From positions 1 to 64,000 of the forward strand of contig CANNZV010000847.1 of NCBI GenBank assembly GCA_947561585.1: a stretch of DNA of 64,000 nucleotides, written 5' to 3'. Origin of the DNA: Caprella mutica (lineage: Eukaryota; Arthropoda; Malacostraca; Amphipoda; Caprellidae). Shown here piece after piece: positions 47,191 through 58,860 of the stretch. The position numbers were made by a program, and so were the translations under genes. Numbering within the stretch: position 1 is the stretch's first letter; every line of letters starts with the position of its first letter. The notes under the pieces are model-generated. The model was not told where the DNA came from, made no database searches, and saw only the letters and a program-made list of their open reading frames with translations.

Positions 47191-47509
47191 AAATGAATCG
47201 AGTTCCATCGTACACTGCAATGTACTTAATGTAGCTAACAGCTTAATATGCACCACAACCTGGAAAATTCAATAAATTCAATAAAAAATTCTTAAGAAAG
47301 GGGTAAGATCTGCTACTGTTCGCACTAAATTGGTACAATGTAAGAAATTGATATAACTGCCTGTATCATGGATACCAATAAAAATTGAAAGTTAAGTAAA
47401 ACGAATATTTTTTCTCGCAAGGTCGGTAATGTAGAACTGGGCGATAACTCTGAACTTACTCAAATTAGTCAAAGTTTTCGGGATGAAATGAATTTTTATT
47501 TATTATTTT

Positions 47510-47755
47510 AGGCTTAAGGTCTGCTCCGGAACCTCAGGCCATATCGCTGGCGTGAAAAATAAATTAAATACAAGGGACTGGAAGAAGCAGTCAGAACAAA
47601 GTCACTTACCACCGCAAGAGACAATGCTCATGGATGCAGAAAAGCTACTCCGTGAATGCAGTCACTTACGAAGGAATGTAACGAAACTGAACACAAATAC
47701 CGGTGGCTGCACTCATGGATGGAAGAGGAAAATAAAGGTGATAATTTTCGATAAA
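47510..47755 (+). repeat. Unclassified dispersed repeat, copy D
   Basis: Carries CAGGCCATATCGCTGGCGTG, AAATACAAGGGACTGGAAGA, GACAATGCTCATGGATGCAG, AAAGCTACTCCGTGAATGCA, GTCACTTACGAAGGAATGTA and CACTCATGGATGGAAGAGGA. Best preserved of the set in its central part. It lies just upstream of the recombinase-like gene. Confidence 0.7.
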
Positions 47756-48245
47756 TTTAAATTTAACTATAGTGGATAACAGTCAATAAGAATAATTTGA
47801 TTTTTTATAGGCGAAATTTTGTTTTGTTTACAAAAGTTATGCATCTTCAATCGCCTATTGATGATATAGAACTGTTCGAAAATTCTCTACTTGAAAAAAT
47901 ATATTCTTTCAACATCTGACTATGCACTCCTGTATGAATAGGGTAAATAATCATTCACCAAATATTTACAGTTGTCGATATAGAGGAGATATAAGGTAGA
48001 GTAAGTAAATTGCGGCACTGTAGGTAACTAACGGTCTCTTACCATAGAGACACCAACTTTTTTTATCTGAGTAGTAGGGTACGTTGTCCTGCTTGAAATT
48101 CTGTGGTTGAGGGTCAGCTGCTTGTTGATAGGGGAGAGTATGATGACGAAAGAGCTGTTTTATACTTCTTCAATAACTCCTACTCGTAGACGAACAATGG
48201 GACCAGGTCCAGCAGAAAAAATGACCACCAAGACCATCACACTAC
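47756..48245. other. No gene; possible MITE terminus
   Basis: AT-rich. At 48003-48045 a terminus-like stretch (GTAAGTAAATTGCGGCACTG then TAACTAACGGTCTC) matches the inverted ends of the MITE at 11098 and 60040, but no partner end is seen. Confidence 0.45.
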
Positions 48246-51056
48246 ACACAGAGAAAGGATTAGTTGAATCAAATCATATTTGATTTGTTATGACTAAATT
48301 TTATGGTTTATCTGTGCGCCTACCTACGTGGTGAGTTGCAGGTACTATTTAAAATGAGTTAAATTGACGTTGGTTAAAACATCACATATGTGAGTTGATT
48401 ATTCTTAATTCCCGAAGGTCACAACAACTGTCTGTGATAGTCAAAACTACTCGAGATGGTTGAACCAATTATATGTAATGGTTATAACAACTGCAGAACA
48501 AGGTTACATCAACTACTTGTGTATGTTTCTCCAATCACTCCTATGTGTTATACCAACTACTCGTGTAGGTTATACCAACTACTCGTGTAGGTTATACCAA
48601 CTACTCGTGTAGGTTATACCAACTACTTGTGCAGGTTATACCAACTACTCATGTAGGTTATACCAACTACTCGTGTAGGTTATATCAACTACTCGTGTAG
48701 GTTATACGAACAACTCGTGTAGGTTATACCAACTACTCGTGTAGGTTATACCAACTACTCGTGTAGGTTATACCAACTACTCGTGCAGGTTATATCAACT
48801 ACTCGTAAAGGTTATATCAACTACTCGTGTTGGTTATATCAACTAATCGTGTTGGTTATATCAACATTTCGTGTTGGTTATATCAACTACTAGTAAACTA
48901 ACTAAATGTATATCAACTATTAGTGTAGCTTGAAATATCGGTCCGGTTAGCAGTAGCCAAACTTTTTACATGACTTTTATAGTCAATATACTTACTCTAT
49001 TAAATCACAATCTCGAGATGGGTCCCGGTATCAATTAGATTAGACAATTTATTTTCTACGACCAAATCTAACATGTTCACTTATTTTCTACTTTTGCTTC
49101 TGTGATATGCATACTGTTTTGATTAAAAAAAATATTTGATCACCTAGACTAATCTTTGCTTTTTGAAATGTTTTCGATCCGATGAATTGATATATGATTA
49201 TTAGTTGTAAATTAATAAATTAGATTGAATAAATAACTTCATCAGGTCAGTTTATGTATAAGTAGTTAAATGACGTAAATAACTTTACGTAGTGATAAAT
49301 AGGTTGGCTAGATAAATTAAATTACCCGACTAGACTACAAAAACAAATTTTGATAGAATAAATCTTTGATGTGCTGCAATTATAATGAATAATAATAAAG
49401 CCTTTGTCTTCTAAACCATATGTTAGTGCAATTCATCTTACTCATAGGCACTGATGTAGAAATATGCTAATAGAATTTGCCAAGGTCAAATTAAAAACGA
49501 AATATAAACATTTGAGTTTTAGATTTTTTTTATTTAGAAGTATAATTTGAATCCTCGTCACTGTCTGTTACGACTATATATAGGTTGCCAATTCCTGAAA
49601 TAAGAGATTTGTATATTAATATATATATAATATAAATTCATAGTATCGTTTATATACATTATCAATAACATCACCTACTCTTTTCTCCTTTTGGAATGAG
49701 ATAGCGACAGCTTCGATATTCCTTTCATGTCTGGAATCCCTAAAAGCATATGAAAGAGTAGGAGATAATAGTATTGCACATACATATTTAAAAAGCATCT
49801 AACATTTTCAAATACTTACTTTGACAGATCTTAATTGTTCCTGAATCATTCAAAGGAATTGAAGAGGACTCCGATGGTTGATGACGTTGATCTACTCCAT
49901 CAATTCTTCATAAAGATCTGAAAGTAGATTCAGAAAATATAAAAAACCATATTAACAAAGAAATGAAGAGAACTATTAACTGAGAATTGTTTCATATAAG
50001 TTTTTATTTACATAAAATGTCAAACTATTTATAAATCTTCAGATCAGTATAAATTTAGCTCTAATAAATGCAATGGATTCTCCTTGCTAATCCTCATAAT
50101 TTTGATCATTATGCACTCTTAATTTAGACTTTAATTAAATACCAAAAAAGTATAATATATCAAAAGGCTCACCTCTGGTTGGAGTTCTCACTGCCAAATC
50201 CCTGGACGGCGTTCTCCTTATTTGCTCCCCGGAAATTAGTTTGGATATCAGTTTACAAACCGGAAGGCAGTTATCAAAATTTATTATTATGAAAAGTTAT
50301 ACACTGATAATCAGCTCTTCAAATAACTACCTAGCGACCACCCTATCAATCCCAAATTTTTTAGAATATTTAGGAAGGCATTTATCCATGCATTAATGGA
50401 ATTAATTAATAATCGATTGGCAGCGATAATATTATTTAGTGCATATAACGCTATTGTTTGCACTTAAACTAAAATGGTATTAAGGAGCGTTCACATTCAA
50501 CACGTAACACACTTCAAACAAGATTTGAACTGTAAAGTGTCAACCGATGAATTGGCTTTGAGGAAAGCATAAGTTGCCACATACTCATTTAATTTAACTC
50601 ACACCTAAACTTAAAAAGTAGCGCCAACTCTCACAGTAAGTTAATTCATACACTGCAGAATACATTGGATTAACAGTCTTTGTAAGTTACTTTAACACAC
50701 TATGTCATAGTTGATTTAACTCGCTCCTAAACTTCAAAAAAAGTAGCGCCAACTATCATAGTAAGTTAATTCATACACCAGAAACATTGGATTAACAATC
50801 TTTGTGAGTTACTTCAATACACTATGTCCTAGTTGTTTTAACATATGTTCAAACTCCCAAAATGTAACTCTAACTCTCATAGTAAGTTGATTCAATCCAT
50901 AAAATGATTTGAATTAACTATGTTTGGTGACACACCATGTCATAGTTGTTTTGACACACGTGAAAACATGAATATAGTCAAACCAACTCACGTAATAAAT
51001 TGATTCAAAGCATAAATTGTTGACCCATTAAATGTGAGTAAACTTTTTTCTCTGTG
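48246..51056. mobile_element. Long member of the CACA-ended repeat family (2.8 kb)
   Basis: Begins ACACAGAGAAAGGATTAGTT and ends with the inverse of ACACAGAGAAA. The outer parts align with the reverse complement of 34745-35263. The left part is followed by a 22-bp minisatellite (48546-48900), then about 1.6 kb of AT-rich non-coding DNA, then about four tandem 118-bp units (50570-51030; words GTAGCGCCAAC, CATAGTAAGTTAATTCATAC, GTCATAGTTG). No transposase frame. It may be one large non-autonomous element or a short element expanded by internal repeats. Confidence 0.6.
48546..48900. repeat. 22-bp minisatellite
   Basis: About 16 tandem units close to GGTTATACCAACTACTCGTG plus TA. Decayed related units (GGTTATAACAACTGC and similar) extend left to about 48415. 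Confidence 0.92.
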
Positions 51057-51607
51057 TACCTCCTCCAAAATTAACCGTTTTCTTGACGCAGTTTAGAGTT
51101 AACATTTCCCCTACTTTACGTTTAATTTGTACTTTCTTATATGAGCCAAAGACTTCTAAATATTTTTCTTCCATCATCACTAGAATGTACTTTCGACCAC
51201 TGATCAATCGACCAAACGACATACTCATGGCAAAACACAAGTAGCACTTTCTGTTTCTTTTTTGAGATTGAAAGCTTCGATGCAGGGACAAATGATTGCA
51301 TACCAACTTGTTGAAGTCAAAGCGAAAAAGTAGACTGGGACACCGTACCACCAGACATGACATCTATCTCGCGAAAAATTTGATCAGAAGTGTTAAAACT
51401 AACTTGCAAGCTACTTTGAAGACTTGCTTTATCTTCTCTCAGCAATGCTTTGGGAAGTCTACCATTCTTCGGTGTAGACTCAACAACTCTATACTGCTTA
51501 TTTTGAGCCACAATATGTTGCATATGTCGTTTTGGACCTTCATGTGGCAATAGAAATCTCTTGCAGCGACAAATAGAGACTGTATCAGAGGGGAAGCTTG
51601 TGGACAT
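51057..51607 (-). CDS. Unassigned overlapping open frames
   Basis: Two minus-strand frames of 96 codons (51317-51607) and 111 codons (51028-51363) overlap in different frames. The first has a Cys/His-containing stretch (SICRCKRFLLPHEGPKRHMQ), the second a Cys-containing stretch (KRNRKCYLCFAM). Together they could be one decayed coding region with a shift near 51320-51360, cut at its 3' side by the repeat element ending at 51056. I do not recognise the family. Confidence 0.3.
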
Positions 51608-53305
51608 TTCTTGAGAATGAATAGAAGATGAATAACTCCTTCATATTGTACAAAATTATTAGAATTTTGTGGTAGAAGATGTATTAGAGTGATATAGCAA
51701 AGAATTATTCACAAATCATTAAGTTAATTGCCAATATCTGCGAATATTTCAAAGTTTAGGATGGCTACACTTATTTTTTGACCAGTGCAAAATTTAGTGT
51801 TTGAAGTAAAATATGGAACTATTCCTAGAATATTTGTCCAAATGATTTGAAATTTCATACGAATACATATGAGTTCTATATGAATATACGTGCAAAATTT
51901 CAATAATGTGTGCTTTGTACTTTTTATGAAATTAAAAATTTAGATAACTTTTTTTGCCTACCCTTATATTTTGTCCGCTACTGTATAGTCACTGACCACA
52001 AACATGAAGTGTGGGGCAAAAAAAAAAATTATAGAATGATAAACTGTAAAACTGCGAATCGATAAGATAAAAATTGATAAAATTCACCGACATCTAAATA
52101 AACTTCAATTACTAATATCGATATACCTAACTTTATCGTTCATTGAACTGGTTTTGAAATAGTTTAATAAGATTTAACTTTTTTCACTGAGGGTTATAAG
52201 AGTTTTCCTGGTAGAGATTGGAATTCTTAACGTGTCTCTTGGTTGATACGATTGATATTATGTGTTTGTGAGACGTATCATGTATGCTCCACAGTTGAAT
52301 AAAAAACTTAATAAACATGGGTTCATAGAAAATCAAACTAATAAATAACAAAATAAAACATTTATAATATAGTGACTTTGTTTCGAATAAATTTACCTTC
52401 AATCAATAGAATAAAAGTGACACAAAGTATTTCAGTATTTTTAATTTGTCAATATATATTGTCCAAATTTGTCTAATAGAATTCATTCGAGTAGAGACAT
52501 TATATAAGAATGTATATTTTACTCTATTTTTTATGTGAATATTTAATAAGAATGGCTGTAAGCCAGAATAAATTGGAAATATTCTAGCATTAAGAAGATG
52601 TATTAACCGCACACCATCCTTTCATTTTACTTATTGTCACTCTCTTAGGTTAAATTTTGGTTTGTGGTTCATAAAGTACAGCAAAGCGCTTCCACAACCA
52701 TGCTGGTTCGTTTAAATCATTACGGTATCAAAAAGGAGCGTGTCTAGTCCATTCAAAGTTATTAAAACACTGATGCATCCAGTCATACATGTGAGAGTTG
52801 CTTTGAAATTGTTAAGACAGAATTTCCTATCATTAAAGTGAATGATTCTATAAACCATATGTGTCCGTGAAATTTTCAGCAAATGAAAAAATAGAATGTA
52901 ACAATTGAGGCCTTTATAGCACAACACTTCTTCTTCCCAAAATAGTATTTATTTCGCTGATATTATTCCTGCAGTACAACCAAATGGTACCTCAGTTGTT
53001 CCTGTATTCTAGTCACATCTTTTCACCTACAAGAGAGACAAGGGAAGATAGAATTAACTTTGATTTACGACCCGCATGGAGGTTGTTTGTAAGATGAATG
53101 AATCAATTAAGTAAGTTTGGTGAAATGAACAGACATCATCAGCATGAGGAGTTACGACTTAGAAAAATTTAGGCTCGTATTATTAGGTAGCAGAAATTTC
53201 TCCAATCAACCATGCCTGTCTCAGAGGCAAAGAATCACTTTCCACTAAGATAAAAATCGTCTACTGAAATTGTAGAACAACTCCCAACTCTGAGAACTGA
53301 ACAAA
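51608..53305. other. No gene seen
   Basis: AT-rich, 1.7 kb. Short frames here have no recognisable features. Confidence 0.5.
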
Positions 53306-53423
53306 TGTTCCAGCTTTGACATAATGGCATGCAAATTGTGCTGATGAACAACATTAAAATGTCCTGTTCCAACTGTGGCATAATGGCATGCATATTGTAC
53401 TGATGAACGACTTTAAAATGCCC
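53306..53423. repeat. 59-bp tandem duplication
   Basis: Two copies starting TGTTCCA(G/A)CT at 53306 and 53365, sharing CATAATGGCATGCA(A/T)ATTGT and CTGATGAAC.AC. Several differences between copies. Confidence 0.85.
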
Positions 53424-53645
53424 GGTAATGTGTTCAATGACTTTTTGAATAGATTATGGAATTGATATCCAAAAGATATAATAATGAAATCGTATATATT
53501 TTTTTCTCCCTAAAAATCTTAGTATTCTGTCTTAATAACTGCGATAGCATTGTCTTTAATAATATTAATGGAAATCATTGGGAAAGACATGAATGTTGAT
53601 AGGCAGCGATAGATCTAATCTTGTGAACAGACTGGGATAAAGTGA

Positions 53646-53765
53646 TGCATTGGCCATTGCTTCTGTAATGTAAACATTAGACAGTAAATGGCTAATTTTA
53701 TATTATGCATTGGCCATTACTTCTATAATATAAACATTAGAGAGTAAATAACTAATATTATATTA
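53646..53765. repeat. 60-bp tandem duplication
   Basis: Two copies starting TGCATTGGCCATT at 53646 and 53706, with shared TAAACATTAGA.AGTAAAT. Confidence 0.85.
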
Positions 53766-55524
53766 TGAATAGCTATTAGAATACATATTCTTAATATTTT
53801 CAGAAGATAAGTATTTCATAGTAGTATAATTTCAAATATTCTTGCAAGAAGTTAATATATAACGACTTAAGGCCGAACTATCATTTTGCCCAATTCCAAT
53901 ATAAAACATATTGCAAATAATTATTATTTTATGAATTGGCTATTCACACATTTGTAGCACACTTTTTCGTAACTCATACCTTTTTGTGTGTAGATATTAT
54001 ACTTTTTCCAACAGTGTGTAATGATGACACTGAGTTTCATTCTGTGTGTTATCTTGACACACATATTTACTAGGAGCAGAATTTTAGTGAGTTTAATTTT
54101 CACTGAGATGTTGTGTCTGTCGCTGCAACATTAAATATTAAGCAAACAAGTCTGGCGAGTTGAGATGTGAAAGGCGAGAACAAAATAAAAGAAATGATTT
54201 ACAGTTGGGAAAGACAATACATTTCCAATTGTTCTTAATTCGGGGAAAATTTCAAATGTCCCATTCGTTGCAAACAGTTTTAGTTAATATAATTTCAACT
54301 GTTTAATTTAGAAAATTTCAAGTTAAGTGCCTTGTTACTTTCTATTTCTATGCGAATTCAGATAACTCTAAATAAGGTTAGCAGTCTTATATAATACAAT
54401 GATTATATTTGACGTTTATGTGTGCTCTGCTATGTTATCAGGTCTAAAGAACGTCCAATTAACTTCAAAATTTACAAACTATTTATCGTCCTGATTTAAT
54501 AACTAAAATTTATGTATAATATCTCCAACAAACAACTAATAAGTCTACAGACGTATAATTAGAAAACATGTAATAACTTCAGTAAAAGTTATGAAAATTC
54601 GAATAAATATTTAATGACTTCTGAAAATATCAAATTTTTCCAATATGCTTTTTATGATATTGATGCTGTAAAGGGCCCAAAACTATCAGAACTGTTACAC
54701 TCCTTATAGTTTTGTACTATATTCATAGTAAACACCTAGTAGGACGAAACTTTACAACGCATATGGAATGAACAGAAACTTGTTCAGTAATAGAATCAGC
54801 TGATTGACTAAGGTGATGAATAGTCTAAACATGGTGCATAGCTCTACTCTACTAAATACGCTGTCATAATTAAATAGGAGTGATAATATCAATCCATGTA
54901 AGTGTTTAATTGTTACGATCATAAAATAATTGAATATAGTTTGATTATAGTTATTAACATGATTATTTATAGTTGAGTGATAATATTATATTTTACATGT
55001 TTTCTTTATTGCGGTTTATTTTCATTTTTTTTTATATTACAGCTGGTGCCCTTTTATCCCTACCCCTTTATACCCAAGCCTTATATCCTTAGCCCTATAA
55101 ACCTATACGGTAAATCCCTAATCCTATATGGATATGTCCCTCCCCCTATCTTGCTTACCTAATTAATATTCCCATACCTTACCCTCAACTTTCACAAACA
55201 AATAATAGGTATTCTTTATTAGTTATTAGCTCTAGTTCCAATAAATAGGAACAAACGAATACTTTTATTTATCCTCTTCCATACGTGAGATCTCAGTATA
55301 CCTGTATTGATTAGATTAGATAGAATCGCAATAACTAACTAATAGATCATAATATATGGCCAATAGTAGAAGCTGGGTTATGCTGATATCCCACCACAAT
55401 GCTACTAGATACATTCTTTAGTTATTGAACGTTAATTATATCTATATTAAGCATACTGGAGCATTTAAAACATACATATCTCAGATTTTTATAATTGTCA
55501 ATCAATTTTAGTACATGTACTAAA
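53766..55524. other. No gene seen
   Basis: AT-rich, 1.75 kb. No supported gene. The 61-codon frame at 54977-55162 lies over a CCCTA/CCCTTTATA-type simple stretch. Confidence 0.5.
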
Positions 55525-55526
55525 TA

Positions 55527-56997
55527 GCGTCAACGCGGGTAATTCCCCCGCACCTGGAAAGTGTGGCATTAACTTGCACCCCCCTTATCTCCAAAATTAT
55601 TTGGAAATTCAAATTTCTGTTTACAGCATTGGAAAGAGCAGGTTTTCAACCCTCAGGACAAATCATATTATCCATTTTAGGTTTCGGTAAGTATTTTAAA
55701 ATATTTTTTAAATAGGACACTATAAAATTATGCACCAAACATTTGCATTCGTAAAATCAGATAATTTTGCAAGATTTGCTGCAGAATCGACAATTATCAA
55801 TCTAATTTGATCACGTTTGTGACATATTAAAGGTTAATTAGCGTATTTTGATATACTACCTACTTTTTTTGTTTCAGGTCCGCCAAAAATTGACTACATG
55901 GCAACAAAGTAGTGTGGGGTTTTGCATGGCATGAAAAAAATATGCAGGGCATTATCCCGCACTTTTACAGTACAATAAAATGTTGAATTTTCAGCATGAT
56001 AAGATATAATAACCATAAATAATTATGTAGAGTGTATACATACTGTGTGTAGTGTTTATTTATACTGTGTGTAGTGTGTATACATACTGTGTGTAGTGTT
56101 TATTTATACTGTGTGTAGTGTTTATTTATACTGTGTGTAGTGTGTATACATACAGTGTGTGGGGTGTGTACATACAGTGTGTGGGGTGTGTACATACAGT
56201 GTGTGGGGTGTGTACATACAGTGTGTGGGGTGTGTACATACAGTGTGTGGGGTGTGTACATACAGTCTGTAGTGTATGTGCGAAAAGATGCCCGCCTAAA
56301 CTTTTATTATGCAGGAGTATTTATGCACCAACAAAAATGTAATGTAAAATAAACTCTTGTCTGTAACGTGAATCTGGCTTCACAGAAATGAACTTAAACT
56401 ATTTTCTGATCTCTGTGCAACATTTAAAGTGTTTTTTGACATATAACTTTTTCATAATAGTAAATTATGCGCGATTTATAGTTTCAGGTGGTTCAATATT
56501 GAGGTGGCTCAAAATTATATTTCCAGGTGAGTCAATATTGAGCCTCTTAACTTTCATAGGTGTTACTTGTTCAAACACATCACGCTATTTCCAAGTGTTG
56601 TTCTAGCGTACTTTTATCTTTGTTTCTAAGAGTTTAGAAGCTGTTCTTTATGATGGTGTAATCCAAAATTGGTTTGATCTCTTAGTTTTAAGTTAATAGG
56701 TTTGCAAGCCATTAACCTGCAATGCAGGATATTGCCTAGAATGGTGCAGGGCATTATCCCGCAGTGCGGGAAAATGCCCTAAATGGTACAGGATTGATGC
56801 CCTGTTTGCTAGGGTAGCATTTTTTTTGAAAAAGTTGAATAACTAATAACCCATCGGTCATAGAGCCAAGTCGTTTTGTATGTATAACATAAGTGACTAT
56901 CTCTTTCTTTTGCATCTTACATATTTTCTCTATCTATAATAGTTTTAGAGATAATTGGACTTGTTCGCTAAGTGAGGGGCAATGCCTGCGTTGACGC
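55527..56997. mobile_element. TA-flanked element with about 25-bp TIRs
   Basis: The left end GCGTCAACGCGGGTAATTCC pairs with the inverted right end (GCGTCAACGCAGGCATTGCC in reverse complement). TA flanks both sides (55525-55526 and 56998-56999). The interior repeats GCAGGGCATTATCCCGCA words (55952 and 56740) and carries a 22-bp minisatellite. No transposase frame, so non-autonomous. Superfamily unassigned; the TA target suggests Tc1/mariner-like integration. Confidence 0.75.
56023..56275. repeat. 22-bp GT-rich minisatellite
   Basis: About 11 units, first of the form TACTGTGTGTAGTGTTTATT, then TACAGTGTGTGGGGTGTGTA. Because 22 is not a multiple of three, several frames read through it with a repeating Cys/Val/Tyr peptide. 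These frames are artefacts of the repeat. Confidence 0.93.
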
Positions 56998-57203
56998 TAC
57001 ACCCAAGTACGGAAATGGATGTATAATAATGTTATAATGAGTCCACAAATACACTGTAAACGGCAATTCGAAGATGATATTTACAATAACAGGAATATTT
57101 CTAAAAACTTAGAAGAAAAAAAATAAACAGTTTCAAATGATAGTAGATTTTATAAATATAATACATAAAACTCCGTTTCTCTTCCTTTCACCAAAGTGCA
57201 CAT

Positions 57204-57415
57204 CAATGCTCGTCTGTTGTAGAAGCAATGTCCGTTTGTTGTAGAAGCAATATTCGTTTGTTGTAGAAGCAATGTTCATTTTTTCGGAGAAGCAATGTTC
57301 ATTAGTTGGAGAAGCATTGTTCGTTAGTTGGATTAGCAATGTTCGTTAGTTGGATTAGCAATGTTCGTTAGTTAGAAAAGCAATGTTCGTTTGCTCGATA
57401 AGCAATGTTCATTCG
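57204..57415. repeat. 22-24 bp minisatellite
   Basis: About nine units close to AGCAATGTTCGTTAGTTGGA plus TT, with variants GTTTGTTGTAGA and GTTTGCTCGATA. Open frames on either strand across it are repeat artefacts. Confidence 0.9.
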
Positions 57416-57545
57416 TTTCTCCGAAATCACTCCGCTCCTTCCAATCATTTGGTCAGGAGTACATTGGATGACGTAGCGTACATCAGAGCTGATGACTGGT
57501 CTGTTTTGTGGACAGGAAAAGCTACGCTAATGTTCAGTGCCTGTG

Positions 57546-58860
57546 CCTCATTGTTCTCTCTGTCAGAATATTACTCACAGAGTGTATTGCATTTACCTCT
57601 CTGTCAAAATATTATTCACGGAGTGTGTTGCCTTTGCCTCATTGTTTTCTTTTTCAGAATATTCCCCACAAAGTGAGTTGCCTTTGCCTCATTGTTCTCT
57701 TTGTCAGAATACGTGCGCAGAAAAATTGCCACTGAGAAAATTGCAATTGGGAAGATGGCCACTGGGAAAATTTCCACTGTGGGGAAAACTGCCACACGGA
57801 AAATTGCCATAGAGATAAATTGCCCTGTGGAAAACCTCCACTATAAAATATATTAACAAAATGAAAAAATATTTTATTCTATAAAAAAATACTAAACTGA
57901 ATACAAAAGTATTCGAATTTTATGTAAAAAAAAATCTCACAGGGACAAGCTAAAAATAAATATTCAGTCTATGAAAAAATACCGAACTGAATACAAAAGT
58001 ATTTGAATTTTATGTAAAGAAAATTTCCACTCATTCATCTTTCATTGACAAGTTAAAAAATCTATTCAACCATGGAACGATCAATGAGCCTGAGAGGCAC
58101 ATTTCGGTTGGAAATATTTAAGCATAATTTAATAGCTACCTAATTGATTTGAGTTACTGAAATTCTTTTACTTATATTGCTAAAGACGTAACTATTTATT
58201 GTGAAACTGATGCAACATGTTTTTGATAATTATCTTAAAATTAATGTATCAAGATTTTATTTATTATTGAAATTATAATGCAACATAATTTTATTTATTA
58301 TTGAAACTAATGCAATAAGATTTCATTAATAATTGGTATAATCTTTTCAGGGAACAATTAATCACATTAGACTAAGAATTAATTGCGTATAAGCCCACTC
58401 ACACCTACCGACGGAAGAATTCATTTAGATCGTACAACTTGTCAAAATGAGATTACAGATTGTAAAAATTCTTATATATTAAATTTTGATGAACATTGCA
58501 TTTAGTACCAACGATTTTTGTGATTTTCGAAAAAAAATTCAATATAAATTTATATATGTGCAAAAGCAATTTTCCGTGTGGCAGTTTTCCCACATTGGCA
58601 GTTTTCCCACATTGGCAATTTTCCCACATTGGCAATTTTCCCAGTGGCCGTTTTCCCACAGTGGCAGTTTTCCCTTACAATTTTCCTAGCACCTCAGAAT
58701 ATTACTCATAGAGTGTTGCCTTTGCCTCATTGTTCTCTCTGTCAGAATATTACTCACACAGTGTGTTGCCTTTGCCTCATTGGTCTCTTTGTCAGAATAT
58801 TACTCACACAGTGTATTGCCTTTGCCTCATTGTTCTCTCTGTAAGAATATTACTCACAGT
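57546..58860. repeat. 50-bp minisatellite, split by a foldback element
   Basis: Units of the form TATTACTCACACAGTGTGTT, GCCTTTGCCTCATTGTTCTC, TCTGTCAGAA, about 3.5 copies on each side. The array is interrupted at 57712-58693 by the foldback element. Confidence 0.9.
57712..58693. mobile_element. Foldback element with sub-repeated TIRs and 8-bp target duplication
   Basis: Flanked by TCAGAATA on both sides (57704-57711 and 58694-58701). The ends begin CGTGCGCAGAAAAATTG and, inverted, GGTGCTAGGAAAATTG. Each arm (57717-57835 and 58563-58690) is an array of 15-18 bp sub-repeats like TTGCCA(C/A)..TGGGAAAA, in opposite orientations. The 730-bp middle is AT-rich and has a 90-bp tandem duplication (57879 and 57968). 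No coding frame. An 8-bp duplication fits hAT or P-type/Galileo-like foldback elements (inference). Confidence 0.85.

Larger units (their letters stand above)
44425..47259 (-). pseudogene. Zinc-finger tyrosine-recombinase-like gene (multi-exon, Crypton-like)
   Basis: I join three minus-strand exons: 47191-47259, 46626-47104 and 44425-46310. From the Met at 47208 they give about 794 codons, once two single-base shifts are allowed. In order: an N-terminal helical region; a C2H2-type finger after the second intron (CLLCKNPYMNLPDHMTKFHK, C-x2-C-x9-H-x4-H, about residue 170-190); a long helical middle; then a tyrosine-recombinase-like domain with VRLGRRSLEMTEM (box I Arg, about 496), KYYNIRVAEQKT (Lys strand), SSRTIRGSK (second Arg) and MNHSRSTANSYYDY (His and Tyr of box II, about 640-650); last, a Ser-rich tail. 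One TAG (45569-45571) and two shifts at A-runs (45205-45210, 44998-45004) break it. The recombinase call is mine by motif order. Crypton-derived or DIRS-like origin is possible; no RT is present. Confidence 0.6.

Noticed and set aside
48546..48900. Telomere-like or CRISPR-like repeat
   Set aside because: 22-bp head-to-tail units without spacers and not a telomeric motif; it is a minisatellite.
56118..56352. Two overlapping Cys/Val/Tyr-repeat open frames
   Set aside because: Both are translations of the 22-bp GT-rich minisatellite in different frames; no biological protein is implied.
57383..57812. Several overlapping frames of 75-97 codons
   Set aside because: They cross the 50-bp minisatellite and the sub-repeated arm of the foldback element and arise from repetition.
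58453..58844. Frames with repeated PHWQFSHIG-like or GKLPMWENC-like peptides
   Set aside because: Artefacts of the inverted sub-repeat arm of the foldback element.
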